From Thiothrix winogradskyi (GTDB lineage Bacteria; Pseudomonadota; Gammaproteobacteria; Thiotrichales; Thiotrichaceae): DNA of 64,000 nucleotides. A program made the position numbers and the translations under genes. Shown piece by piece: positions 9,279 through 18,300 of this stretch. The stretch covers positions 1,302,001 through 1,366,000 of the forward strand of contig NZ_CP091244.1 of assembly GCF_021650935.1 (NCBI RefSeq). The letters are read 5' to 3'. The notes under the pieces are model-generated. The model saw only the letters and a program-made list of their open reading frames with translations, did no database searches and had not been told where the DNA came from. The number at the start of each line of letters is the position of its first letter. Within the stretch, counting starts at the first letter, position 1.

Positions 9279-10127
9279 TTAAAACTGGAAGCGCAGCGTT
9301 GCAGAGGTGAAATGCCGTTCGTTGTCGTCATGATCGAACACGGCGATTGCACCGCTGAGCGGCTTGCCAGCGACAAAGCGCACATCATCAACAAACCCGG
9401 TATCGAGCTTGCGGCGTTGTTCCAGATGCCATTTGCCGTCTTTCCACACGCCTTTGGCTTTCACGTCATCGGTACTGGGTGGCAGGGCTTCTTCCATTGG
9501 CAGGTATTTTGGCATGATGTCCTGTTGTTTCTTAAAATAACGTTTGGCGACATAGGGTTCCCGATCCGCGTCGGAAGGGCGCTGAATGTACAGGTGGGAA
9601 CCATCCGGCAAGGTCGCCTTGTAAGATTCCTGCATGGGTTGCTTGCTGATGATGGTCATCTTGTCGTGGGCAATGCCGACCGGGTTGGTACGACCTGCTT
9701 TCCAGTTCCACATGTCGGCCTTGAATTCCTTGCCGGAAAACCAGTTGGCGTCGTAATTGCCTTCCATCGCAAATTCAAGGGCGAAACGGTCTTCGCGTTG
9801 TTTCCCTTCGGTGTATTTTTGCTGGGCTTCATCCCACACGTGCGGTTTGTGCTGGGTGTCTTCGGTACTGTCTTCCCATTCGCTGTAGAAGAAGACTTCA
9901 TCGCCGAATACCCCGGCTTTCAGAGTGACGGTTTTGGTCAGTTCTGGTTTGCTGAGGTAAGTGAGGGGAATTTCGATACCTTTCACCTCTTGCCAGTCAT
10001 CAGCGGAACCGTCGAGGGTGGGGGCAGCTTTCAGTTGGTTAATGGTGATGGTTTGTGTGTCGGCATGGGCAATACCCAAGGAGCCACAGAGAAAAAAAGT
10101 GGATATTCCCAACAGATGGTATTTCAT
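9279..10127 (-). CDS. Exported ethylbenzene-dehydrogenase-type heme-binding protein
   Basis: This protein of about 282 residues starts with a signal peptide (LLGISTFFLCGSLGIAHA). The body has the strand pattern of the EB_dh/cytochrome c-552-like heme-binding domain found in gamma subunits of DMSO-reductase-family enzymes (LKAAPTLDGSADDWQEVKG near the mature N terminus; VFFYSEWEDSTEDTQHKPHVW). It probably binds a periplasmic b-type heme. Three in-frame Met codons exist; ATG 10127 is preferred because GAGGGAC lies about 7-8 bases upstream. No catalytic molybdoenzyme or c-type cytochrome gene is adjacent, so its partner is unknown. Confidence 0.75.
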   Translation of the reverse strand: MKYHLLGISTFFLCGSLGIAHADTQTITINQLKAAPTLDGSADDWQEVKGIEIPLTYLSKPELTKTVTLKAGVFGDEVFFYSEWEDSTEDTQHKPHVWDEAQQKYTEGKQREDRFALEFAMEGNYDANWFSGKEFKADMWNWKAGRTNPVGIAHDKMTIISKQPMQESYKATLPDGSHLYIQRPSDADREPYVAKRYFKKQQDIMPKYLPMEEALPPSTDDVKAKGVWKDGKWHLEQRRKLDTGFVDDVRFVAGKPLSGAIAVFDHDDNERHFTSATLRFQF

Positions 10128-10248
10128 GCGCATGTCCCTCATTAATATTGTTGTATTTCGTCAGCAGCGCGAGTGCTTATTGGTTGTCGTTAAAATGCTA
10201 TCAGTAATTTTGTTTATTGTGAATAGCGATTTATGGCTCCAAGAACGC

Positions 10249-10284
10249 AAAAGCCCCGTAAGTCATTGACTATACGGGGCTTTT
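10249..10284 (-). terminator. Intrinsic terminator after tRNA-Ser
   Basis: Arms AAGCCCCGTA (10251-10260) and TACGGGGCTT (10273-10282) form a 10-base stem flanked by A and T runs on both sides. It lies 7 bases past the tRNA 3' end and could work in both directions. Confidence 0.8.
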
Positions 10285-10290
10285 AAATAA

Positions 10291-10378
10291 TGGCGGAAAG
10301 GAAGGGATTTGAACCCTTGATACGTTGCCGTATACACACTTTCCAGGCGTGCTCCTTCGACCACTCGGACACCTTTCC
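10291..10378 (-). tRNA. tRNA-Ser (anticodon GGA)
   Basis: This 88-nt class II tRNA has acceptor GGAAAGG pairing with CCTTTCC, discriminator G and an encoded CCA (10291-10293). The anticodon loop is CTGGAAA with anticodon GGA (10342-10344). A long variable arm (TATACG...CGTATC) marks it as serine, and the T loop is GGTTCAAATCC. It reads UCC/UCU codons. A possible promoter lies upstream on the minus strand (TTTACA at 10440-10445 and TACGAT at 10416-10421, spacing 18). Confidence 0.95.
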
Positions 10379-10575
10379 GCAGAAATTTTACCGTGGGGTA
10401 AAATCCAAGGGCGCAATCGTAACGCAGCAGCGGGGGGCTTGTAAACCGTGGAACCGGATTTTCACGCGATAAGGCGACAATATGCAGTTGGTCGGCTAGG
10501 GTTCGACACCGGTTCGAGGATGCGTTAGAGTGATGGTTGGGGTTTACAACAATAAATAAAAGCTAAATAACAGCC

Positions 10576-11631
10576 ATGTCATTGATTCCAAAATTTCAAA
10601 CATTCATACGCTGGTGGGGTGAAGGTTTATATAACGGTCTCCCTAACGCTGCCCGCAAATTATTCCGCACGGCATTACCGCGCTTGGTGTTGCACACGCA
10701 TGACGGGCGCAGTGTTGATGTGCAGTGGTTGCAAGACGGCAAATCACAAATGCGCGGTCAATTCGTCTTGCCGGATGGCAATGCCCAACACAGTGATTTG
10801 CTGCCTAACGTTGCCCAAGGCAAGCCTTACGAGGTGGAGTTGTGTTTGGGGAAAAGCCAAGTATTGGCACTGCAACATCACTTTCCCGAAGCGGTTAAAG
10901 AAAATCTGCACCAGGTGTTGGGTTATCAATTGGATCGCCTGACCCCTTTTACCGCAGACACTGCTTTATTTGATGCGCGAGTAGCGCAGCATGATAAAGG
11001 GCGTAAAGAAATCCTCGCTGACATTTTTGTTGTCCCTAAACATGTGGTGGAACGTTTTAACCGCTTGTTAGCCGATATTGGGGTGAATGCTATCCGGGTG
11101 GTGTCGGTAGCAGGGGCAGATAAAGGGATTAATTTGGCGGCTCGCCAAGATTCCCAGCAAACACAAGGTTGGTCAAGGATTCCGCTGTATGCTTTTCTGG
11201 GGGCGCTGATACTCTCTTTGCTTGTGCCCTTGGGTTATAAGCACCGTCGTGTGGATCAGATTGAAACCGCGCTGGCAGAAGTGCGCAGCAATTCAGCGGA
11301 GCAATTGGCTATTCGTGAAAAGTTAGTTGCTGCCGAAGAGGCGCTGACTTTCATTGAGTCAAAACGCAAAACTTCACCGATGGCGTTGGATGTAGTGGAA
11401 ACCCTGTCCAACTTGATTCCCGAACATACCTGGTTGGAACGTTTGGAAATGCAAGGCGGTAAGCTGGAAATCCGGGGCGAATCGGGGATGGCACTCAGCT
11501 TAATTGATACGCTGGAAGACGCGGCTGAGTTTGCTGAGGTGCGTTTTAAGTCACCCGTGACCCGTAATAAAGACAATGGGCGTGACCGTTTCCATATCGA
11601 AGCGACCTTGGAGGTTCCTCATGCTGAATAA
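10576..11631 (+). CDS. gspL: Type II secretion inner-membrane protein GspL
   Basis: This 351-residue bitopic protein couples the cytoplasmic ATPase GspE to the inner-membrane platform. A cytoplasmic actin-like N-terminal half (about 1-190) is followed by one TM segment (about 202-220). A coiled segment and a periplasmic ferredoxin-like domain with PilN-type features come next (PEHTWLERLEMQGGKLEIRGE). It is somewhat shorter than enterobacterial GspL (about 400). It is first in a tight operon with gspM and a gspC/gspN-like gene. The genes for GspE, GspF and the pseudopilins are absent here, so the system is split across loci. Confidence 0.82.
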   Translation: MSLIPKFQTFIRWWGEGLYNGLPNAARKLFRTALPRLVLHTHDGRSVDVQWLQDGKSQMRGQFVLPDGNAQHSDLLPNVAQGKPYEVELCLGKSQVLALQHHFPEAVKENLHQVLGYQLDRLTPFTADTALFDARVAQHDKGRKEILADIFVVPKHVVERFNRLLADIGVNAIRVVSVAGADKGINLAARQDSQQTQGWSRIPLYAFLGALILSLLVPLGYKHRRVDQIETALAEVRSNSAEQLAIREKLVAAEEALTFIESKRKTSPMALDVVETLSNLIPEHTWLERLEMQGGKLEIRGESGMALSLIDTLEDAAEFAEVRFKSPVTRNKDNGRDRFHIEATLEVPHAE

Positions 11632-12226
11632 GGTGTTCTGGCAGCAGAATCAGGTATTGCTGGCCTGGAGTTTGTTAGTGCTGTTGTTGGTCGTCGGGCT
11701 ATTTCTGGTGGTGATTCCCAGCGTGCAAAAGTCGTGGGAATTGAGCGAACGCATTGAAACCGGCTATCAGCAGCTTAACCGTTTTCGGCAAATGGCAGCC
11801 GCCACGCCGGAATTCATGGCGGAATACGAACGGGTGCAACAAAACGGTTTGGACAAACTGTTTTACCCTGCTGGCATGACTTCGGCACAAGTTGCCAAAG
11901 AGTTGCAGAAAAATCTAACTACCGTGATTACCCGCGATAATGGCGTATTACTGAGTTCTGAGGTGTTGGATGCGCAACAAACCGAGGCGGAGCAAGCGAA
12001 TACCGCGTATCAGCGCGTCATGGTGAAAGCGGTGTTTCAGAGTGATCCGGCGTTATTGCGTGAGGTGTTGCATCAGGCTTATCAGGCACGTCCGCTAATG
12101 TTTGTGGAAAGCATTGATGTCAAACCCTTGGGTTCTGAAGACGAAAAATCGCAAGTGGTTAAGGCTGAAGTTCAAATTTCAACCTATTGGCGTGGCGGGG
12201 AGGTGCAAAATGAAGCACTTGATTAA
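11621..12226 (+). CDS. gspM: Type II secretion protein GspM
   Basis: This 201-residue bitopic inner-membrane protein is the partner of GspL. A TM segment sits near the N terminus (LLAWSLLVLLLVVGLFLVV, about 9-27). A coiled stretch (RIETGYQQLNRFRQM) and a periplasmic ferredoxin-like domain follow. The start ATG 11621 lies 11 bases before the gspL stop and follows GGAGG, so it is preferred over upstream in-frame codons. The assignment rests on topology, length and position next to gspL more than on sequence motifs. Confidence 0.75.
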   Translation: MLNKVFWQQNQVLLAWSLLVLLLVVGLFLVVIPSVQKSWELSERIETGYQQLNRFRQMAAATPEFMAEYERVQQNGLDKLFYPAGMTSAQVAKELQKNLTTVITRDNGVLLSSEVLDAQQTEAEQANTAYQRVMVKAVFQSDPALLREVLHQAYQARPLMFVESIDVKPLGSEDEKSQVVKAEVQISTYWRGGEVQNEALD

Positions 12227-12995
12227 GCCACCGGTACAGTCATTGTTATGGTTGGGTGGAGCCGTATTGCTGGGTGCGACAGGCTGGAGTTTGCTTAACC
12301 TGAAGTTGTTAGACGAAGAGCAGGCGCAGCAAGCGAGCACGGTCAGTGTGAAAATTCCTGACGCCAGTGCCTTGGATGCACCTGATTTAAACCGTTATGC
12401 ACAAATGGTGAGTGCCCCCTTGTTTTGGGAGAGCCGCAAAGCGGTGGAGCCGGAAAAGCCAGCAGAAGCCCCGGTAGCCCTAGCAGCTCCCGTGGATACC
12501 ACGTTGCCAGAGGGACGCTTGATTGGGATTGTGGATATGGGCAGTAGCCTGTTTGCCATTATGGAAAATGCCGCAGGTGGCAGTGTGCATCTGCGTAATG
12601 GGGATACGTGGGGCGCTTGGCAGGTGAAAGGCATTGATCCTGACCGCGTGTTCTTGGCGATTGGCGATCAGCAGCAGGAGATTCCTCTGGTGGCTGATTT
12701 TGCTTCGCCAAAGGAGAACCCGCAAGTGGCTCAGGCGCGAGTGGTGCAGCAGCAAGTGGCAGCACAACCGCAAGTGGTTATGCAACAGCCACCACCGCTG
12801 CCATCGGCTGTACCGGGTGCTCATGCGGCGAATGTTCCGGCAGGTGCGGGTTTGCCATTCCCGGCTGATGTGGAAAAGCAGCCGCCAGCCTTATCCGTAA
12901 ACGATGCCTTGGAGGCACGTCAACGTTTGATGGCTTCACGTTGGGGCGGGTTAACCGGGGAGAACCCCGCGTCAGCACCGCCACCTGGACAATAA
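12210..12995 (+). CDS. Type II secretion GspC/GspN-like protein
   Basis: This 261-residue protein has one N-terminal TM segment (LLWLGGAVLLGATGWSLLNL). A region resembling the HR domain of GspC or PilP follows (GRLIGIVDMGSSLFAIMEN...GDTWGAWQVKGIDPDRV, about 95-145), which contacts the secretin N0 domain. The C terminus is Gln/Pro/Val-rich and low in complexity, with no PDZ domain. It overlaps the gspM end by 17 bases and lies 126 bases before gspD, which fits a bridge between the inner platform and the secretin. The choice between GspC and GspN names is open. Confidence 0.7.
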   Translation: MKHLIKPPVQSLLWLGGAVLLGATGWSLLNLKLLDEEQAQQASTVSVKIPDASALDAPDLNRYAQMVSAPLFWESRKAVEPEKPAEAPVALAAPVDTTLPEGRLIGIVDMGSSLFAIMENAAGGSVHLRNGDTWGAWQVKGIDPDRVFLAIGDQQQEIPLVADFASPKENPQVAQARVVQQQVAAQPQVVMQQPPPLPSAVPGAHAANVPAGAGLPFPADVEKQPPALSVNDALEARQRLMASRWGGLTGENPASAPPPGQ

Positions 12996-13060
12996 GCATG
13001 AATTATCCGATAAACAGTACTTTTTATTAAATTTATAAACCATTAGTATAATTAAAACCA

Positions 13061-13089
13061 AGCCCGACAGCGTTAGCCAGATCGGGTCT
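13061..13089 (+). other. Hairpin between gspC/N-like gene and gspD
   Basis: AGCCCGA (13061-13067) and TCGGGTCT (13082-13089) form a short stem in the AT-rich gap before gspD. It is followed by an A-rich run, not a T-run, so it is a weak terminator candidate on the plus strand. It could be a leader structure that sets gspD expression apart from the upstream genes. Confidence 0.25.
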
Positions 13090-13121
13090 TAAGAATAAAA
13101 ATAAAAAATGGGGTTAGCTTT

Positions 13122-15398
13122 GTGAAATACAGGGGCAGCATTGTAGGGCTGGTCAGTGTGGCGGTACTCATGTCCGCTTGCACATCCATAAAAGGCAGTC
13201 CGGGTTATCGCAACAATATCAAAAGTGAAGGTTTCCAGCGCAGTAACGCGGTTAAGGAACTGGAACCCGCCGCCGTCGGTTTGTCACGCCCGGTGTTGCG
13301 CCCAGTCGATACGGGTGGTCTGAAGACGGTTGGTTATCAAGAAGGCAATCAGGCAACACCCGCGTGGGAGTCGATGCCGACGGACAGCGGTTTGTCGCGC
13401 TCTGGGAAAAAAGATGATGTGGAGCTGATTCTCGGTAGCCAAGATTATTACCGTACTGATGTGAAACGCCCTGTGTCTGCGGCAAGTAAACGGGGGGATG
13501 ATGCGGGTATTGCCCTCAATTTCGAGCGTGCCAGCATCCGTGAAGTGGTGAAAGTGGTTTTGGGGGATATTCTCAAGGAAACCTATACCGTGGAGCCGGG
13601 GGTGGAAGGTGAAGTGACGATCAATTCCACCGATCCGCTGGATCGCAGTGCGTTAATCCCTACCTTGGAATCCTTGCTGCAAAGCCAGGGGGCGGTGCTC
13701 TACAAAGACGATACCGGCAATTACCGGGTTGCGGCGCGAGCCAATCTGAAAGGGCGTGGTTTTATGCCATCTACCGGTCAGATTAAGCCGGGTTACAGTA
13801 TGCAAGTGGTAACGTTGCGCTATATTCCGGTGGCGGAAATGCAAAAAATACTGGAACCACTGGCAAGCCCGGATGCTTTTGTACGGGTTGACCCGAACCG
13901 CAATATGTTGGTGTTGGCGGGAACCAGTTCCGAACTGGCTAACCTGATGGCGACCATTAAGACCTTTGACGTGGATGTGTTGAAAGGCATGTCCGTCGGT
14001 TTGTACCGTGTCAAAAACGTTGAGGCTGGCATCGTGGCGAAAAACCTTGATGCGCTATTCGGTGAAAGCGGTAATAGCCCGATGGCGGGCATGATCAAAA
14101 TCATGCCCATTGAACACATGAACAGCATTATGATTATTTCCGCTAACGCTGATTACCTGAAGGATATGAAAGACTGGGTAGACCGTTTTGATCAGGTCAG
14201 CCAAACGGCGGGGCAGCAATTGTTCGTTTACCAGGTGCAAAATGGCAATGCCGAGCACTTGGCGGATATGTTGAATCAGATTTTTGGCGGCAAGAAGAGC
14301 AGTAGTGGTACTAAAGGTGCATTGCCGGGGAGCAATGCTTCCAGCCTTGCGCCGGGCTTAGCACCAGCAACAGTGGGGGCAGATGGTCAAGCTGTTGCCG
14401 CCGCTGAGCCAGTGAAGACCATGTTGGGCGATTCCAGCGGTGACGGGGTAAGCATTAACCCAGATGCAGAAGTACGCATCGTGGCAGACAAGACCAACAA
14501 CTCGTTGATGATCATGTCGACCGAAGATGCCTACAAACAAATTCTGGAGTCCCTCAAGCGTTTGGATGTCATGCCAATGCAGGTGCAGGTGGAAGCTTCG
14601 ATCATGGAAGTGACCCTGACCGATGGCTTGGAGTACGGCTTGCAATGGTATTTCAAAAACAATGGCAATGCCTTTGGTTCCAATGGTCTTGGTGGGCTAG
14701 CTTCTAATAACAGTGGTTACATGACACCGGGAGGCTTCTCGTTCTCCGCAACCTTGGGCGCGGAACGGGTGATGGGGGCGTTGAATGCCTTGGCGCGGGA
14801 ATCGAAAGTGCGGGTCTTGTCGTCGCCGTCGATTCTGGTGCTGGATAATCAGACTGCCTCCATCAAAGTCGGGGATCAGCAGCCCGTGTTTACTGGCAGC
14901 CTTTCCACGCCGAATGGCAGTGGTACGAGCCTGACCACCGCGACCACGGTGCAATACAAAGACACTGGGGTTTCCTTGCAGGTAACACCGCAAGTGAACA
15001 GCAACGGTTTGGTGAAAATGGATATTCAGCAAGACATTACGGATGTGGGTGAAATTGATTCAGCCACCGGCAACCGCAGTTTCTTGCAGCGTAATATCAA
15101 AAGTACGGTCGCGGTTAAAAGCGGTGAAACCATTGTGCTGGGCGGTTTGATTCGCGATAACAATACTCAGGGGCGTAATGGGGTTCCGGGATTGAGCAAT
15201 GTGCCGGTCGTGGGGAATTTGTTCAGCGCGAACAGCAGCGGTGGCAAACGTACCGAGTTGCTGGTGCTGATCACGCCCACGGCGATCAAAAGCCAGCGTG
15301 ATTTGGTTAAAACCGGCGAGGAAATGCGCGAACGTATGCAACGTTTGATGGATGGCGATAAATTCCTGCCACAATTGAAGGGGCAATATGTCGATTAG
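13122..15398 (+). CDS. gspD: Type II secretion outer-membrane secretin GspD
   Basis: This 758-residue secretin forms the outer-membrane gate of the type II system. The lipobox VLMSAC puts the lipidated Cys at residue 20, so targeting may not need a separate pilotin, as in XpsD-type secretins. N0 (about 125-205, IALNFERASIREVVKVVLGD) is followed by N1-N3 with VTLRYIPVAEMQKIL. A Gly/Ser/Ala-rich insert (about 395-435) precedes the secretin core (IMEVTLTDGLEYGLQWYF; VPGLSNVPVVGNLFS; ELLVLITP). It starts with GTG 13122 after GGGG. Its last codons overlap the next lipoprotein gene. Confidence 0.95.
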   Translation: MKYRGSIVGLVSVAVLMSACTSIKGSPGYRNNIKSEGFQRSNAVKELEPAAVGLSRPVLRPVDTGGLKTVGYQEGNQATPAWESMPTDSGLSRSGKKDDVELILGSQDYYRTDVKRPVSAASKRGDDAGIALNFERASIREVVKVVLGDILKETYTVEPGVEGEVTINSTDPLDRSALIPTLESLLQSQGAVLYKDDTGNYRVAARANLKGRGFMPSTGQIKPGYSMQVVTLRYIPVAEMQKILEPLASPDAFVRVDPNRNMLVLAGTSSELANLMATIKTFDVDVLKGMSVGLYRVKNVEAGIVAKNLDALFGESGNSPMAGMIKIMPIEHMNSIMIISANADYLKDMKDWVDRFDQVSQTAGQQLFVYQVQNGNAEHLADMLNQIFGGKKSSSGTKGALPGSNASSLAPGLAPATVGADGQAVAAAEPVKTMLGDSSGDGVSINPDAEVRIVADKTNNSLMIMSTEDAYKQILESLKRLDVMPMQVQVEASIMEVTLTDGLEYGLQWYFKNNGNAFGSNGLGGLASNNSGYMTPGGFSFSATLGAERVMGALNALARESKVRVLSSPSILVLDNQTASIKVGDQQPVFTGSLSTPNGSGTSLTTATTVQYKDTGVSLQVTPQVNSNGLVKMDIQQDITDVGEIDSATGNRSFLQRNIKSTVAVKSGETIVLGGLIRDNNTQGRNGVPGLSNVPVVGNLFSANSSGGKRTELLVLITPTAIKSQRDLVKTGEEMRERMQRLMDGDKFLPQLKGQYVD

Positions 15399-15786
15399 AA
15401 ATACAGTCACAGTGCTGCTGGCAAGTTCATTGCTGGCAGCGTGCAGCCCGGCGGAGTCGGTGCTGACTGGGTATGCGCAACAGCGTTGGGATGCGCTGAT
15501 CAAGGGCGATCTTGAGCACGCATACGAGTACTACACCGAGGCGTTTCAAGCCACCACGCCGTTTGATGTGTTCAAGCGTAAAACGCAGGGCGCTGGGTTG
15601 TGGAGTAAGGCGCAGGTGCAAAAAGTCCAGTGTGAAACATCCGGTAAGCGCTGCCGGGTGGATGTGGAGGTCACGGTGTCGCTAAAAATGCGCGGTCTCA
15701 ACCAACCGGTAGAGAGTAGCGATGTTGTGCAGGAAACATGGGTCAAGGATGGCTGGTTTTCAGACTGGCGGTACGTAAAAGGGTAA
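15388..15786 (+). CDS. Small lipoprotein of unknown function, coupled to gspD
   Basis: This 132-residue predicted lipoprotein has lipobox SLLAAC (Cys19). The mature part has an NTF2-like look (QRWDALIKGDLEHAYEYYTEAFQ at about 28-50) with two further Cys in CETSGKRC that may form a disulfide. Its ATG lies 11 bases inside gspD, so it is co-translated. A role as secretin accessory or periplasmic factor is inferred from this coupling only. Confidence 0.7.
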   Translation: MSIRNTVTVLLASSLLAACSPAESVLTGYAQQRWDALIKGDLEHAYEYYTEAFQATTPFDVFKRKTQGAGLWSKAQVQKVQCETSGKRCRVDVEVTVSLKMRGLNQPVESSDVVQETWVKDGWFSDWRYVKG

Positions 15787-15931
15787 TGGCGGTAATCAAC
15801 ATTACTTATGAATTGCGTATAATGGTCTGGTCACACCCGGAAACGCATGGGTCTGGGAACAAGCAGATTTAAATAATAAATCTTTCAATACTCCGTCAAC
15901 AATATAAAAGATAGAACCAGGAGGCACGCAA

Positions 15932-17428
15932 GTGTTCAAGAAAAATAAAGTCGCCGTCGGTGTCGCAACCGGCATTTTAGGCGTAGTGGGGGTCATTACG
16001 AGTGCCCAGGCGGTACATGTAAACCCGGATGGCACCGGTCAGGTGTTGCTGTTCCCGTATTTCAACGGTAAAGGTGGCTATGTTACTAACATTAACTTAG
16101 TCAACTCTACCGACCAGACCAAGGCAGTTAAAATTCGTTTCCGCGAAGGTCGGAACAGTAATGACATCCTTGACTTCAATATCTACATGTCCCCTGAAGA
16201 CGTGTGGACCGGTACAGTGAAAAATGGTGTTAACAATGAAGGTAAGGCAGTGGGCGTGTTGTCTACGACTGACCGTACTTGTACCTTGCCTGCACTGGCT
16301 TCTTGTGATGATGGCAAGTGTGAAGCAACCGTGCCGTTCAGTGGTTTTGGCATCTATGAAGGTGTAACCCAAGAAGATACCAAAGAAGGCTATGTTGAAG
16401 TCATCGAAATGGGCGTGGTGAGTGACACTACTGTCCAGAATGGCGTGCTGCATACGAATGGTAAACCCAATAACTGCAAAACAGTTGAAGATGCATGGAA
16501 TAAAGGCACGTTTACCCAAGGTGACGGCGCTGCGGCTAAAGGTTTGAGTGCACCGACTGGCGGTCTGTTCGGTTCTTCTGCTGTCATCAATATTGCAAAA
16601 GGCTCAGCGTTTGCGCTTGACCCTATTGCCATTGATAACTACAGCACCCAGGCACAGCATTATTTGTCCCATGACCCTGATAACTTCCTGTTGCCATCTT
16701 TGGCATCCGGTGATGTTACTAACAGTAGTATGATGGTGCGCAGTGCCAGCGGTGATGGTGAAATGGTTGTCACTGACTGGAGTTTACAAAAAGATGCGTG
16801 CCTAGAAGATAAAAACGAGTTGACGCCACGTTGCGGCATTAACCCGTACCCCATTGCGCACGTATTGCTTGCACCGCATATTATGAACGAATACTTCGTT
16901 GATCCGACGGATGGTTACGACGGTCATACCGACTGGGTTGTTACCTTCCCAATGAAGAAACACGGTATCCACGGCAACGTAGCCGCTAACTTTGAGAATG
17001 GCATTTTCGACCGCGAAGAGATGCGCGCAGGTTGGTCAAAACCTAACAGTGGTTTCGGTTTCTCACCAGTATTGCCGGGCAAAAAACCAGAATCCAGCAC
17101 CTTGGATCGTGAAGTTAACGTCATCAGCTTCAAGTCAACAGACCCATCTTACGATGATAGCCGTACCGTATTGTCTAGCTACGCTAACCAAAGCGTGACC
17201 ACTGGTTCGTTTGTCAGTGGCTGGGCGCGTATGGGCTTCACGGGCTATGACCTGAAAGCAGGCTTTAAATCGGCTCAAGGTTATGGTGCGAAAGCCAGCA
17301 GCTATAACGCGGACAGCAATATCTATAAAGGTGTGCCAGCCGTTGGTTCAGCATTTCTAGAAGGTAACATTAGCGAGAATCCGAATGCTCGCTTCGGTGA
17401 TGCGTTACCGCACAAAATCCAGCGTTAA
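15932..17428 (+). CDS. Large exported protein of unknown function, possible T2SS substrate
   Basis: This 498-residue protein starts at GTG 15932 with a near-ideal AGGAGG site. A signal peptide (VGVATGILGVVGVITSAQA) is cleaved before VHVNPDGTGQVLLFPYF. The mature protein has a motif typical of uncharacterised surface proteins (FPYFNGKGGYVTNINLVNS), paired Cys residues (CTLPALASCDDGKC) and aromatic-rich repeats. No enzyme motif or membrane anchor is recognised. The strong ribosome binding site and its own terminator suggest high expression. Placement after secretin genes makes secretion by that system a reasonable guess. Confidence 0.75.
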   Translation: MFKKNKVAVGVATGILGVVGVITSAQAVHVNPDGTGQVLLFPYFNGKGGYVTNINLVNSTDQTKAVKIRFREGRNSNDILDFNIYMSPEDVWTGTVKNGVNNEGKAVGVLSTTDRTCTLPALASCDDGKCEATVPFSGFGIYEGVTQEDTKEGYVEVIEMGVVSDTTVQNGVLHTNGKPNNCKTVEDAWNKGTFTQGDGAAAKGLSAPTGGLFGSSAVINIAKGSAFALDPIAIDNYSTQAQHYLSHDPDNFLLPSLASGDVTNSSMMVRSASGDGEMVVTDWSLQKDACLEDKNELTPRCGINPYPIAHVLLAPHIMNEYFVDPTDGYDGHTDWVVTFPMKKHGIHGNVAANFENGIFDREEMRAGWSKPNSGFGFSPVLPGKKPESSTLDREVNVISFKSTDPSYDDSRTVLSSYANQSVTTGSFVSGWARMGFTGYDLKAGFKSAQGYGAKASSYNADSNIYKGVPAVGSAFLEGNISENPNARFGDALPHKIQR

Positions 17429-17440
17429 ATTTAACGCTGG
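17419..17440. repeat. 22-base perfect palindrome across a stop codon
   Basis: CCAGCGTTAAA joined to TTTAACGCTGG is a perfect palindrome with no loop. It covers the last codons and the TAA of the exported protein gene. It may help stabilise or end the mRNA, together with the terminator about 65 bases downstream. Confidence 0.5.
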
Positions 17441-17503
17441 ATAATCTCGACGTTTTCTCCTTTAGGCTATGTGACTTGGTTGGGAAACATTGAGGGAGAA
17501 AGT

Positions 17504-17534
17504 GGGCGGCAAGGTTTTCCCTTGCTGCCCTTTA
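17504..17534 (+). terminator. Intrinsic terminator after the exported protein gene
   Basis: The stem GGGCGGCAAGG (17504-17514) pairs with CCTTGCTGCCC (17520-17530) with one G-T pair, followed by TTTATATT. It separates the secretion region from the polysaccharide operon. Confidence 0.75.
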
Positions 17535-17565
17535 TATTGTAAGGCTTGCTATTAGGTAAATATTG

Positions 17566-18300
17566 ATGCTGCGTAACTTAACTTTCGCACTGCTGTGCGC
17601 GTGTGCGTTTCCGGCAATGGCTGCTGATGATGCGGCACTTTCCGAAACCGCCTATATCCGTAATACCTTGATGCAACAGGGCTTGGCACGCGGACTGGAT
17701 AAAACCCCGGAGCTGGAAAAGCTCGTCACCGAATTCCGCCAAGATCAATTGGCACGTTTGGCATTAGAAGCTGCCAGCGAAGAAGATATGCCCGATTTCA
17801 CAGCACGTGCTGAGGAAATTTATGCGGCACGTCAGGATAAACAATACCAACTGCCGCTACGCTTGCGAGTACGTCTCTTAGAAATGGCGTTTAACGATAG
17901 CAATGAAACGGCGGTACGTGAAAAACTCAACGCTATCCATGCGGAAGTTCTTGCCGGTAAGACAGATTTTAAAGCAGCCGTTCTGGCAAACAGTGAGGCG
18001 GCTGATTTGAAACTGACCGAAGGCGATTCGCAATGGTTTCAGGAGGGGCAACGCCCGGATGCCGTGTTTCAGGCGGCAGCACAATTATCGGTGGATAAGC
18101 CTTTAAGTGAAGTGGTTGTACATCGCAATAAAGCCTATTTGTTGGCATTTCTGGATCGGAAAGCCCCGGAAACGCGCTCATTTGCGGAGGTAAAGCCCGA
18201 AATTATGGCTGAACTTCAACAAGAATACCGTGAAGACCGTAAAAAAACGTTGCTGGATTCATTGAGCAACGCCTTTAAGTCACAACAAGCGGCACGCTAA
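17566..18300 (+). CDS. Periplasmic parvulin-type peptidyl-prolyl isomerase
   Basis: This 244-residue protein has a signal peptide (LTFALLCACAFPAMA), a helical N-terminal part (about 20-100) and a parvulin-like domain (about 105-205). The domain includes LRVRLLEMAF, AVLANSEA and GDSQWFQEGQRPDAVFQAA. It resembles SurA/PpiC-type folding helpers of the periplasm. A TTG codon just before the ATG is a less likely start. Its stop overlaps the start of the exporter permease gene, placing it first in the polysaccharide operon, where it may help fold outer-membrane or surface components. Confidence 0.82.
   Translation: MLRNLTFALLCACAFPAMAADDAALSETAYIRNTLMQQGLARGLDKTPELEKLVTEFRQDQLARLALEAASEEDMPDFTARAEEIYAARQDKQYQLPLRLRVRLLEMAFNDSNETAVREKLNAIHAEVLAGKTDFKAAVLANSEAADLKLTEGDSQWFQEGQRPDAVFQAAAQLSVDKPLSEVVVHRNKAYLLAFLDRKAPETRSFAEVKPEIMAELQQEYREDRKKTLLDSLSNAFKSQQAAR

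Noticed and set aside
9312..10145. Plus-strand frame of 277 codons opposite the heme-binding protein gene
   Set aside because: The minus strand has a signal peptide and EB_dh-like pattern, while the plus strand product is Phe/Gly/His-rich without motifs.
13122..13124. ATG at about 13108 as the start of gspD
   Set aside because: It is out of frame and ends after five codons; GTG 13122 gives the lipoprotein signal peptide in the correct frame.
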